DNA of 64,000 nucleotides from JAZDFC01 sp043808235 (GTDB lineage: Bacteria > Bacteroidota > Ignavibacteria > Ignavibacteriales > Melioribacteraceae), in the NCBI GenBank assembly GCA_043808235.1, contig JAZDFC010000095.1, positions 62,001 through 126,000 on the forward strand. Reading direction: 5' to 3'. Every line of letters starts with the position of its first letter. Within the stretch, counting starts at the first letter, position 1. This document shows positions 8,962 through 18,540 of this stretch, piece by piece. A program made the translations under genes and the position numbers. The notes under the pieces are model-generated. The model was given only the letters and a program-made list of their open reading frames with translations, searched no databases and was not told the DNA's origin.

Positions 8962-11382
8962 TTATTTTTGTAGTATCATTTTACCTGATAACAATTTATC
9001 GCCGTTTGATACGGTATAAATATAAATCCCGGAACTAACATTTGCATTAATATTATTAGTGCCATCCCACGTAACTTCTTTTAAACCGGAAGTCATCTCG
9101 CCGTTAAATATCTCTTTAACTTTTCTTCCAAGCATATCATAAACAGTGACTTTGATATTCTGTTTTTCCGGCAGGGAGAATTTTATAATCGTAGATGGAT
9201 TAAACGGATTTGGATAATTACCAACTAATTCGAAAACGCCTGGCAGAGTTTCAACTTCATCATCTATATCATCTACAACATCTGTAAAACCGATAGCGGT
9301 TAGCGCAGTTTGAATTTCCTCGTTAGCCATAAACGATTCCCAAATTTTTCCGCTGCGGTAGTTCTCAACCATAATTACAATCGGTCCCTGATCTATTGCA
9401 AGATAACTTGTTGCAAACCAGTTCTGCTGTGGATTAAACGCATCTTTGAATCCGTAAACTCCCCACAGCTTATCGCCGTAATTGTGATAGAAATTCTTAA
9501 ACGCTGCCATTGATTCCGTTGGAGTATATGGGAATGAAGATAATGCCGCTGTTGGAGAAATAGTGCCGTTATCTGTACTAAACGGTTCATGTGCAAGATA
9601 CCCGAAAGGATCATCGGACGCAGTCAATCCCCATGTGTCTTCGTCATAACCCGCATATCCTTTTGGATTATCAATACAGTATGCTCTATTTATAAGTGTT
9701 GTGTTTCTGTTGTTCATAAAATAACTGCAGAAGTTGTCGCGTTTATTACGCGGATCAAATCCAAAGAATGAATAATGCGCAAAGAATAATGGACCGCCAT
9801 AATCCCAGCCAACATAAATAGGGATGCCGTAAAAACTATTTCCATTTGCATAATTATTAGAGCTTGTCCAGCCATTATGATAAAGACTTGCCGGCACGCC
9901 GTGAGTTGTAGAAGCTATACCAAGCAAATAGGTTATCATTGTTTCGTTCCAACCGATTAACGGAAAATTCATTTGCCATGCATAGTCCGGCGACCAATGC
10001 CAGTATAGATAATTTGTCGGCGGATCTTTGCGATACCAATCCCATTCAACGGCATTCCATAAATTGGTCGCTAAAATACCAAGAACTACTTCAGTAGCAT
10101 TAGCCTGATTATTAAAATATTTTCTTGCTGCTAAAATACCCTGCATCAAATATGCGGTTTCGACGAGATCGCCGCCGTTATCATATTGACTAAAGGGAAT
10201 GGTTTTACCTGTTTCACCATTCAACCAATGCGGAAATGCACCGTGAAATTTATCAGCTTTAGTTGCAAGGAAATTGAACATTTGCAATAATCGTTGAACA
10301 CCTTCTTCTCTTGTAATAAATCCTCTTTCAACTCCAACGATGATCGCCATAATTCCAAAACCGGAACCGCCGGAGGTTACAGTGTTTCCGGAACCGGATC
10401 GCTCTCTTGCCAACCCAGATGTTGGATGTGCGTAATCCCAGAAATATCTGAAATTGGCTTCTTGAAGCATTGTTAAAAGTTCATCATCCGTCATTGCATA
10501 AGTTGTACTGCTCGCTTCGGTGCTCATATCCGATTCATTTAAGCTGCCGTCATATGCGCTGACTTTATATGTGCCGGTTACTCCCTGTCCAATAAAATCG
10601 GAAAAGCGAATATCGTCTTTTCCAACAGCGCCGGCTAAAACATAATTCGCTCCGTCAAGCATATAAATCTTGTAACCGTAAAGATCATCCTCGGTATTTG
10701 CATTCCATTTTATATCAAAATGACTGTCGTAAGCAATTACAGAAACACCGGTTGGAACAGCAGGCGGAATGAGATCGACTGTTCCCCCGCCGGAAATCAT
10801 TCTTATTTCGTCTAGGAATAATGTATGGTCTGCAGCATCATTAACATCGGTATCCTGCCCGAAAAAGATTGTCTTGATAATCGTAAAGTCTGTACCGGAT
10901 GAACCTGCAGGAATATCTGCGAGCGGAATAGAAATTTTCACCCAAGTGTTCGCAGGAATGTTGTTAGCATAACTTGCTAATTTAACTTTTGCAGATTTTT
11001 TATTTGTATTATCCTCCAAATAAATCAAAGGCAAATTTTCTTTTGCCAAATCAGTTTCAGAATAAACCCAAATAATGAGTGAGTCCTTGGTTGTGATATC
11101 ATGTGTGGGCCATGGAGTGCCTTCCTCTGCAACTGCAATTCCCCAATCACCGCCGGCTTCGGAGCGCCAGGTTAGCCGCAAACTGTTTGTGCCCGAAAGT
11201 GCATGATCTAATGATACCGGAAATTTATCACCGATTTTATCAAGATTACTTGGAGCGTTAAAGAATCCCCAACTCCAATCGTAAAATGTTTCGTCGGGGC
11301 TGTCATCAAAAAAGACAAAATCCTGCGCGCTAATATTGATGGCAAATATCAACATCGCAAAAAGTATGAAGTATTTTTTCAT
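8962..11382 (-). CDS. Exported GH144-like endo-beta-1,2-glucanase with T9SS sorting domain
   Basis: The probable surface enzyme that starts polymer breakdown. Parts: signal peptide (residues 1-19), CBM-like jelly roll (about 22-200), Fn3 domain (about 205-290), GH144/PF10091 catalytic domain (about 295-710; ANFRYFWDYAHP, FHGAFPHWLNG, DNGGDLVETAYLMQGIL, PLIGWNETM, LDQGPIVIM written here as IDQGPIVIM), then a T9SS type A sorting domain (FELVGNYPNPFNPSTIIKF, KVTVYDMLGRKV, SGIYIYTVSNG). Of the three GH144-like paralogues it is the only one with a sorting signal, so it should act outside the cell. It lies 87 bp after the GH35-family gene and is followed by the repeat-rich gap. Characterised GH144 enzymes act on beta-1,2-glucan; endo action here is inferred from location. 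Confidence 0.87.
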   Translation of the reverse strand: MKKYFILFAMLIFAINISAQDFVFFDDSPDETFYDWSWGFFNAPSNLDKIGDKFPVSLDHALSGTNSLRLTWRSEAGGDWGIAVAEEGTPWPTHDITTKDSLIIWVYSETDLAKENLPLIYLEDNTNKKSAKVKLASYANNIPANTWVKISIPLADIPAGSSGTDFTIIKTIFFGQDTDVNDAADHTLFLDEIRMISGGGTVDLIPPAVPTGVSVIAYDSHFDIKWNANTEDDLYGYKIYMLDGANYVLAGAVGKDDIRFSDFIGQGVTGTYKVSAYDGSLNESDMSTEASSTTYAMTDDELLTMLQEANFRYFWDYAHPTSGLARERSGSGNTVTSGGSGFGIMAIIVGVERGFITREEGVQRLLQMFNFLATKADKFHGAFPHWLNGETGKTIPFSQYDNGGDLVETAYLMQGILAARKYFNNQANATEVVLGILATNLWNAVEWDWYRKDPPTNYLYWHWSPDYAWQMNFPLIGWNETMITYLLGIASTTHGVPASLYHNGWTSSNNYANGNSFYGIPIYVGWDYGGPLFFAHYSFFGFDPRNKRDNFCSYFMNNRNTTLINRAYCIDNPKGYAGYDEDTWGLTASDDPFGYLAHEPFSTDNGTISPTAALSSFPYTPTESMAAFKNFYHNYGDKLWGVYGFKDAFNPQQNWFATSYLAIDQGPIVIMVENYRSGKIWESFMANEEIQTALTAIGFTDVVDDIDDEVETLPGVFELVGNYPNPFNPSTIIKFSLPEKQNIKVTVYDMLGRKVKEIFNGEMTSGLKEVTWDGTNNINANVSSGIYIYTVSNGDKLLSGKMILQK

Positions 11383-11469
11383 ATTGATTCTCCGTGTATT
11401 ATTTGGTTGCTGAATAATTTCCTACTTAAAAACAATTTTTTCGGAAGCATCTTTTCTTGATACTCCAAC

Positions 11470-13590
11470 TCATTTCCTTTTTATAACCTTACATGAAAAA
11501 GGCTTCATCGTGTATTGAGTGGAACCAACTTTAAAAGTCTTTTTCTGATTATGATAGTTTATTAAAAACAAATAAGAATATTTTTTGCCGCGACGAACAA
11601 CGAATTGAATATCCGGATCCGATACCTTTGCTTGTCTTTTTATCTTGTCTAATGAAATTAGTTTCTCAATCAGATGCAGATGTTCATCGCATGAATATCC
11701 GAAACCATATCCTAATAATGTTATCAATCCTTTGCCGACATTCTTCCTAATTCCGCACACTTCCCCTGCTTTTGTTTTTGATATGGCTTCCGCAGCATCC
11801 GTTTGAAAAATTTGCTTCTCCGTAAATATTGTAAACACCTCTTCAATACCTAAAGCCTCAACCTTATTGGAACTTACGGATTTTTGGAATTGGATTTTAA
11901 GTTCATCCTGTAAAACTGTGCAAGGATTGAGATAAGTATCCAATGTTGGAAGAGCGGGATACATAACTAAGTGCCCGCCTCTCTTAATATAGTCCGCTAG
12001 AAAATGCTGGGTATCGCAATCCATAAATTCTGTAGTTACGACCCAAAGCTGATTGTACTTTAACATGTCTTCAACAGAACTGTTTTCCAAATCGCGGATA
12101 TCATAATTATAATTCAAAGTCTGAAGGCTGCGGAGTAATCCGTTAAAGAAAATTTCTTCGCGAACAAAACGAGGATCGAGTGACAAACCCAACTTCTCAA
12201 CAAATAGTCTTTTATCTTTTAGCAGTTGAGATGTAGTAAGCTCGGTATAGAAATACGGTTTATAAAATCCAACACAAATATTGGCTTTTGTTTCACTTAG
12301 TAGAAGATTATCTTTTTCGTTTTTAATGAAATTGTTTACTCTTTTTATTGATTTGAACAACTTTGATTTCTTGGCATCGTAATCGAGCGGGGTTTTGTAA
12401 TAAAACGTCTTTCCGTAAAATCCTTTTCCATCCGGGTTCACTCCCTGCGAGAACATGTAGTAATTAAAACTTTTCAAACCATGCGCAAGCGATGCATAAT
12501 AAAATGTTTCCAAATCATTCGCGTCGCACTTTACCTGGTGCTCGCGAGTGCCTGCTTGAAATTCCGCTGCCCACACCGGTCCATACGGCTGCATAGCTTC
12601 AAGTATTTTATTGCAAGCTAAATCCGAATGTGCATTCCTGTACGATGTGAATTCAGGTATGTGATCGAGTCCAAAGATAACATCGGTACGAATTCTCATA
12701 ATTTCTTCGTATGTGCTGATGAGCATTGGCAGCTCGGCTGCATTGCCGTATATCCAACCCGGAATATTGTGTGTAAGTTGTACATCTATCCCGTAGCTTT
12801 TGATTTTCTTTATCAATGTATTGAGATATAAAGCGTAGTAATGCCGGTAGAAAAGATGGAAGTCATAATACGCGCAGTAGTCCTGCTTATTGCCGATTAT
12901 TCCGACCGGCGCAGAAATATTTTCAAATGAAGAATATTTTGATCCATAAATTTTATTCAGCTCCTCTATTGATTTGTACTTATCAATGAGGAACTCTTTG
13001 TAAAGCATGACAACGGAATCATTGTAATCAATTTTACCTGAAAGCCATTGAAATACTCCAACTTCATTGCAAACCTGCATCATAATAATCGGACCATTAT
13101 TACTCTGTTGGTTTTTCGCAATGAGCGGCATTACTTGATCATACCAAAGGAATGAGTGGTGCAAAAATTCATCTGACATGTAAGACATTAAATCCGGGGA
13201 AATAATGTTGCCATGCTTGTCAAGTGCGTGAGTATCTTTCCTCGCTTTCTTTATGAACCATGCCGGCAAGCCCTGGTATTCATACTCGGCAAGGATGTAG
13301 GGACCGGGCTTAACAATTAAATCCAACCCCACTTTTTTACAAAGCTGAATGAACCTAACTAAATTTTTTGCCGGATTGGTTTCACCGGTAAAATCAAATT
13401 TGTTCTCTTCATATTCATGCCAGTCCCATGGAATGTAAGTTGATACAGTATTGGCGCCGGTTTGTTTTAATAAGGTTAAGTGCTTTTCCCATAATTTTGA
13501 TTGAAGCCGGAAGTAATGAATTTCTCCCGACATAACAAAATGCGGTTTCCCGTTTTTTAAAAAAGATCCATGCGTTGCGAAAAAACTCAA
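11470..13590 (-). CDS. GH35-family protein, probable beta-1,2-glucosyltransferase (IALB_1185-like)
   Basis: N-terminal TIM barrel of clan GH-A, GH35 type: GEIHYFRLQSKLWEKHL, TGANTVSTYIPWDWHEYEEN, KPGPYILAEYEYQGLPAWF. The predicted acid/base is E176 (QVCNEVG, compare QVENEYG of beta-galactosidases) and the nucleophile E343 (PVWAAEFQAG). The C-terminal half includes a beta-galactosidase trimerisation-like domain (about 430-620). No signal peptide is seen, so it is cytoplasmic. Most GH35 enzymes are beta-galactosidases, but I recall that the Ignavibacterium album GH35 protein IALB_1185, encoded beside endo-beta-1,2-glucanase genes, transfers glucose between beta-1,2-gluco-oligosaccharides. This gene has the same setting and size class, so transglucosylation is the better guess. 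Orthology was not tested by alignment. Confidence 0.82.
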   Translation of the reverse strand: MSFFATHGSFLKNGKPHFVMSGEIHYFRLQSKLWEKHLTLLKQTGANTVSTYIPWDWHEYEENKFDFTGETNPAKNLVRFIQLCKKVGLDLIVKPGPYILAEYEYQGLPAWFIKKARKDTHALDKHGNIISPDLMSYMSDEFLHHSFLWYDQVMPLIAKNQQSNNGPIIMMQVCNEVGVFQWLSGKIDYNDSVVMLYKEFLIDKYKSIEELNKIYGSKYSSFENISAPVGIIGNKQDYCAYYDFHLFYRHYYALYLNTLIKKIKSYGIDVQLTHNIPGWIYGNAAELPMLISTYEEIMRIRTDVIFGLDHIPEFTSYRNAHSDLACNKILEAMQPYGPVWAAEFQAGTREHQVKCDANDLETFYYASLAHGLKSFNYYMFSQGVNPDGKGFYGKTFYYKTPLDYDAKKSKLFKSIKRVNNFIKNEKDNLLLSETKANICVGFYKPYFYTELTTSQLLKDKRLFVEKLGLSLDPRFVREEIFFNGLLRSLQTLNYNYDIRDLENSSVEDMLKYNQLWVVTTEFMDCDTQHFLADYIKRGGHLVMYPALPTLDTYLNPCTVLQDELKIQFQKSVSSNKVEALGIEEVFTIFTEKQIFQTDAAEAISKTKAGEVCGIRKNVGKGLITLLGYGFGYSCDEHLHLIEKLISLDKIKRQAKVSDPDIQFVVRRGKKYSYLFLINYHNQKKTFKVGSTQYTMKPFSCKVIKRK

Positions 13591-13676
13591 AATATTTCTC
13601 CAAAATAAAATTTCTGGTTTTGCTAATCCTTGTTTCTAATTCTAATTTCTAACATCAGCTATTTTAAAACTTCTCA

Positions 13677-15338
13677 CTAATCGCTAAATAAAAATTCATT
13701 CTTCCCTTTCACAATACAATAGCATTTTTCTTTTCCGGCGTGAATTGTTTTCAATAAAAATTCACCATCAGATTGAACGGTAATTTTAATTGTGTCGTCT
13801 ATTGGTTCGGCAACCAAATGAACTACATGTCCATTGAATCTAAATTTCTCACACCCATTACGCATATTGGAATTTATTTCCCAAACTAATTCATTCTTTG
13901 GCGCATTTGGTTTCAATCCGATTATCTGTTCTATAAAATGAAGAATGGGAGTAACGCCGCTGAAGCCAACCATATCTTTTACAACAGCGGCTCCATTTGT
14001 GTTTACACCTTCCTTAATAAAATCAGCAGCATAATTTTCCCAAATCGTATCAGTCTGCTTGTAAACAACCGCCATCGCATCTATATGCTTTAGTGCAATT
14101 TCATATGCAAATTCATTATAACCATATTCTTGCAAACCTTTTATTATCATTGTGTTCGTGGTAATCCATACAGCACCTGACCAATAACCGCCTTGCGGAT
14201 AGTACTCATCCTCATCCGCAGCGAGGGAAGGAACCGGATGAAGTCTTCCGAATGTATTGGGATTCTTCAACTGTTCAACAAGCATCTCTGCTCTTTCTGA
14301 AGTCGCTGTTTTTGAAAGGAGAGTCCAGAATGCTGCAATTGTTTTTATCGGACAAAATCCTTCATTTAAAGTCAGATCGAAATAAAATCTCTTTTCATCA
14401 TCCCACATCTTCGCGTTAATAATTGCAGCAAGATTATCTGCTTCGTCATTAAAATTCCGTGAGTCCTCATCGTAGTTTAACTCCGCCGAGAGTTCAGCTA
14501 AATTTCTAGCAAAGAGAACCATCTCGGCTGAAATATCGATTGCAGTTCCTCCTTTATCGAGGCATGGAGTTCTTGGTGAATTATCCATGCTTGCCCAATC
14601 GGTTATATATAATCCATTTCCCTGGCGAATATATTTTTTTAATGCTTCATAATATTTAATCAACGGTAGTCTAACTAATTCCAAGCGATTTTTATCACCC
14701 GTCCATTTGTAACTTTCCATTTCTGCCCATGCTGCAATGGGATGATTTAACGCATCAAGTGTTAATTCGGGATTAGGAACTGGTGTTCCCCTTCCTTTAT
14801 ATATAACATCAACACGCTGCTGATTAAAATATTCATCAAAACCCCAACGGCTGAACAAGGGAAGATTTTCAACATTGCTCCATGGTTCAAAATCAATTCC
14901 GGTGCTTCTGTTAATTTCTCTGCATATCTCTCCAGTCGAATGTTGTTTTGCATAGAAGTTATCGAGAGAAGAAATACCCGGTGTCAATGAATCCGAGACA
15001 TTTAGAAACATCGTCATTATTGCCGTATCCCATAAGAATATGTTTGCGTTAAACGCGGCATCAATAAACTGAGATACGAAGCCTGCTCCTTCATTTGGTT
15101 CGTGAAAATTTTTAAATGCAAGTTCCCAGGTTTTCCAATACATTTCTACATAAAGAGGATTTTCATCATATATTGGAGACGGGAGTAAATCCCTAGTTTC
15201 ATAATACTTTGAAAGCGGATGCGGTTGATATTTCTTTTTAGAAAAAAACATTCCCTGAGCATCAACATTCTGAGTAAAGAACGCTTTCCAACAAATAAAA
15301 AAAGTAATTAGTAATAAATATGTGGATTTCACTTTCAT
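13677..15338 (-). CDS. GH63/GH37-like (clan GH-G) glycoside hydrolase, secreted
   Basis: Signal peptide (residues 1-28, ending NVDAQ) followed by an (alpha/alpha)6-barrel domain of the MGH1/GH63/trehalase type. Marks: FLWDTAIMTMF (about 95), ITDWASMDNSPRTP (about 250), FYFDLTLNEG, and the signature YPQGGYWSGAVW (about 385). These last two motifs match the substrate-pocket segments of GH63 and GH37 enzymes (compare QGxYWRGxVW). A short beta-rich domain ends the protein. It is 14 bp downstream of the 1055-aa protein and was probably co-transcribed with it. Known members of the clan act on alpha-linked sugars, which is at odds with a beta-glucan locus, so either the substrate carries alpha-linked parts or this member has a new specificity. 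Confidence 0.78.
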   Translation of the reverse strand: MKVKSTYLLLITFFICWKAFFTQNVDAQGMFFSKKKYQPHPLSKYYETRDLLPSPIYDENPLYVEMYWKTWELAFKNFHEPNEGAGFVSQFIDAAFNANIFLWDTAIMTMFLNVSDSLTPGISSLDNFYAKQHSTGEICREINRSTGIDFEPWSNVENLPLFSRWGFDEYFNQQRVDVIYKGRGTPVPNPELTLDALNHPIAAWAEMESYKWTGDKNRLELVRLPLIKYYEALKKYIRQGNGLYITDWASMDNSPRTPCLDKGGTAIDISAEMVLFARNLAELSAELNYDEDSRNFNDEADNLAAIINAKMWDDEKRFYFDLTLNEGFCPIKTIAAFWTLLSKTATSERAEMLVEQLKNPNTFGRLHPVPSLAADEDEYYPQGGYWSGAVWITTNTMIIKGLQEYGYNEFAYEIALKHIDAMAVVYKQTDTIWENYAADFIKEGVNTNGAAVVKDMVGFSGVTPILHFIEQIIGLKPNAPKNELVWEINSNMRNGCEKFRFNGHVVHLVAEPIDDTIKITVQSDGEFLLKTIHAGKEKCYCIVKGKNEFLFSD

Positions 15339-15352
15339 AACATTCTATTGGC

Positions 15353-18300
15353 TTAATAATAAATAAACACCGTTGCCGGAAAAGTTATAACATTTATTTT
15401 ATCATTTGTAAAGTCAGTCGATTCTATTCCATTAATAATCACTTTCTCAGGTACCTTCTTTGAATTAAAATTCTTAATTACTATTCCTCCTCCCGGAAGA
15501 TTTAGTTCCCCAAATAAATTTATCTTATACATATTATCATGCTTGCTGATTGCATAGGAAAGTTCTCCATAATAAGTCGGTATGTTTTCAATAGACATTC
15601 CATTTGGTGAATCAATCCAATCTTGATAAAGTCCGGCGCCGATAACGAGCGTTGAATCAAAATCATTTTCATAAACAAACATTGCGCGCATCGAATTAAT
15701 AAAATCCGAGCCAACCCAGGTGTGCGGCATGTCGCCGATAAATCTTGGAAGCCGTTTATCTTTCCACACAACTTCAGCCCAATGATTCCATCCTTGCGGA
15801 CGCTGATCGTTCAAAAAATAATCAATCAACAAATGTGCGCGTTCCGGTTGATCCAAAAATATAAATGATCCGATTGTACGTACTTCGTACGGCGTGTAAG
15901 CATCCCATTTGGTTGAAGGCAATGAACGATTTTGCACGAAGTTCCAATATCTATTAAAAGTATTTTGGAGAAGGTCGGTGGGAAGATTATTTCTCTCGTT
16001 ACAAGGATATAATGCAATAGTCGTTGATGTTGCGTCAAAATCTCCAAGTTCTACACAACCGGGAATGTAATTTATTCCATGAAGTTTTGTTGCCAGTGAA
16101 ATGGAATTATACAGATTCAATTTAAAGTCATCTCTGATTTTTTTGAATCTCACGACTTCATTTTTATCGCCCACAATCTCTGCAATATCCACCGCGTCTT
16201 TTAAGCCCTTCATTCCCCAAAAACTGTCCCAATAAGAATGGCGCGGTTTATCGCTGTAACCTTCATGAGAAATTGATTCGGGTAAAATTCCATAGTAAGC
16301 ACGGAGGCTGTCGTTACCATTTTTATAATAATCTGTTGACCGCTGGTTGATGAGACTCTGCATGTAATCAACAGTTTTTACGATACTTGAAAATTTAGTT
16401 CGAAGCCACGTTGTATCTTTTGTGTAATTAAAAAACTGTTTGATGAGATAAATAAATTCACCGTGACTGTCATTTTCGGGAACGGGATCGGGACCACGCC
16501 TATCAACAACACATGGAACTTTTCCGTTCTCAAAAAGATGGGAACAATACCACTCAATATATTCTTTCACTTCATCAACAATTCCGTTTTTTAGCAATGC
16601 TGAAGAAGTCAAAGCGCCGTCTCGAATCCAGGAACGCTCATACGAGCGTGAGCCGGGTTGAATTCCAAAATTATCCCTGTTGATGAGAATGTTCGCAAGG
16701 TTTGTGCGGATTGTATTTACAATTTTATCTGCCGATGGCGGCAAATGAAATTTAATATGAGTAACTTTTTCTTCCCAAAACTTCTTCGACTCATCAAACT
16801 TTTTAGAAACAATTATCTCATCAAGCTTTTCCAATTCTTCCGGAATACTGTAAAATGGAACTGCGACTATGTATTGCTTTTCTTCTTGTGGTTTTAGGGC
16901 GAACGAATACTTGATTGCAGCAGAGGCTAATCCGTTTTCATCGTTCACTGCTTTATCAATCGGGATTTTATCTTCACACAAATAAGTTATTATTTCACCG
17001 TTATCAAAATTTGTAGCGCCGATTTCCGTTGGATCGGTTATTGGAATAACAGTCTTCTCATTGTTGACAAGAATATTTCCGTTTTTAATCTCAATCGATT
17101 TTACCTTTGCAAATCCACCGGTGATGTTTAACCACTGATAGTATGGATTAACCTGGAATGGACGCAAAGCGACGTAGAAATTTCCTTCTTGTTTATCCAC
17201 GCCCACATTTTTTAAGGAATAAATCAAATAGAGCACTGATGATTTATTCGCTTCGCCGTCTGCGAAGGCTTTCACTTCAAGTTCTATATTACCGGAGCGT
17301 TTAACTTTTGGAATCGGCAAATAATTATTTTCGAGCGACTGCACATTTTCAAAGTCATTCCACGTTTGCAATTTCCCATCGACAAAAAGGAAAGGCTCAA
17401 GCGAAAAGTTTTGATTATCAACCTCGACCATGCCTTCTTCGTTAATCAACGCTTCCTTGTAATCGCTGTTCACTCCAACGATCGTCCAATAAGATTTTTC
17501 TTCATTCAAATATCGCGGGAAATATCCACGCGGGAAATCTTTTGCTATGTTGATTAAAAATCTATTTATATCTGCAGAATAATCGGCTTCCAGGAGTATG
17601 ATTTCTTTAATACCGATGCCTTGTTTACGTGCGCTGTTTTCAAATATCAGTTTGATGAATGCTGACTCCGTTTCGGGCAATCGGACATAATTAGTTTTAG
17701 AATTATCTTTTTCAGCGGTGTAAACTTTTTCCCAACTCACATTGTCGTCAGATATAAATGCTGTAAAATTCTGCGCAAAATCTTTTTCATCCCATTCAAT
17801 TTTTAATCCGCCGAATTCTTTGCTGCCCTTCAAATCAAAAATTAACGATTGGTTTTCTTCTGTTTCTGAAAACCAGGATGTATTCAGATCATTGTCGCTT
17901 AGGTTTTCAACCAGATAATTTCCTAATGATGATGATGGAATTATTTTATAATCTGACAAATTACCCGTGGCAATTGCTTTCGACTCAAACTTCAATTCGT
18001 CAATAAATATAGTTCCTTTGCCGCCGTTGTATGATGCAATTGTAAATTCGAGTCGTTCGGTTTTCTTTAGCAATTTGTCTTGTGTTGGACCCCATGCAAA
18101 TTCAATTTTTCTTTTTTTGATTACATACTTTTTCCATTCATGCGGGAATTCATAATTGCGGTTATTATACCACCAAACATTTTCTCCCCCGCTGTCAGCC
18201 AATTTAAATTCGAGATTATTATTTGGCGATTCCGCTTTGATATAAAATGAAAATTGAAAATTCACCGGGAAATCAATAGGGATAAGTTTTTGAATTCCTC

Positions 18301-18520
18301 CGTAACCGGAACCTTTCGTAAAGTTATAATCTATGCGAATACATTTACCGCTAAATCCGTCAGCCGTTGAAATATTTAGCTCAACCCCATCGCTCGCATA
18401 AACCTTCCAGCCATCCGTTGAATTGAATTCATCAAGAATTTTACTTTGCGCATTCACCTTCAAAGTGATCGAAAGAATAAGCAACAAGAAGATCGGCAGT
18501 ATTAATTTTTTCACTTTCAT
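15353..18520 (-). CDS. Large secreted discoidin/six-hairpin glycosidase-like protein
   Basis: Signal peptide (KLILPIFLLLILSITLKVNA). Then a CBM-like jelly roll (about 25-185), an F5/8 discoidin domain (about 190-310; SDNDLNTSWFSETEENQSLIFDL), a beta-sandwich region (about 320-620), and an (alpha/alpha)6 six-hairpin domain (about 625-1000; SYERSWIRDGALTSSALLKNG, CVVDRRGPDPVPENDSHGEF, PHTWVGSDFINSM). The layout recalls GH15/GH65/GH94 relatives, but I cannot place it in a named family. I chose the ATG at 18520 over an in-frame GTG 9 bases upstream because the hydrophobic core follows MKVKK directly. It follows a GH144-like gene closely and precedes the GH63-like gene by 14 bp. No T9SS tail, so periplasmic. 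Substrate: probably the same glycan as its neighbours (inference). Confidence 0.75.
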   Translation of the reverse strand: MKVKKLILPIFLLLILSITLKVNAQSKILDEFNSTDGWKVYASDGVELNISTADGFSGKCIRIDYNFTKGSGYGGIQKLIPIDFPVNFQFSFYIKAESPNNNLEFKLADSGGENVWWYNNRNYEFPHEWKKYVIKKRKIEFAWGPTQDKLLKKTERLEFTIASYNGGKGTIFIDELKFESKAIATGNLSDYKIIPSSSLGNYLVENLSDNDLNTSWFSETEENQSLIFDLKGSKEFGGLKIEWDEKDFAQNFTAFISDDNVSWEKVYTAEKDNSKTNYVRLPETESAFIKLIFENSARKQGIGIKEIILLEADYSADINRFLINIAKDFPRGYFPRYLNEEKSYWTIVGVNSDYKEALINEEGMVEVDNQNFSLEPFLFVDGKLQTWNDFENVQSLENNYLPIPKVKRSGNIELEVKAFADGEANKSSVLYLIYSLKNVGVDKQEGNFYVALRPFQVNPYYQWLNITGGFAKVKSIEIKNGNILVNNEKTVIPITDPTEIGATNFDNGEIITYLCEDKIPIDKAVNDENGLASAAIKYSFALKPQEEKQYIVAVPFYSIPEELEKLDEIIVSKKFDESKKFWEEKVTHIKFHLPPSADKIVNTIRTNLANILINRDNFGIQPGSRSYERSWIRDGALTSSALLKNGIVDEVKEYIEWYCSHLFENGKVPCVVDRRGPDPVPENDSHGEFIYLIKQFFNYTKDTTWLRTKFSSIVKTVDYMQSLINQRSTDYYKNGNDSLRAYYGILPESISHEGYSDKPRHSYWDSFWGMKGLKDAVDIAEIVGDKNEVVRFKKIRDDFKLNLYNSISLATKLHGINYIPGCVELGDFDATSTTIALYPCNERNNLPTDLLQNTFNRYWNFVQNRSLPSTKWDAYTPYEVRTIGSFIFLDQPERAHLLIDYFLNDQRPQGWNHWAEVVWKDKRLPRFIGDMPHTWVGSDFINSMRAMFVYENDFDSTLVIGAGLYQDWIDSPNGMSIENIPTYYGELSYAISKHDNMYKINLFGELNLPGGGIVIKNFNSKKVPEKVIINGIESTDFTNDKINVITFPATVFIYY

Positions 18521-18540
18521 TTCTATCACTGATAACTCTT

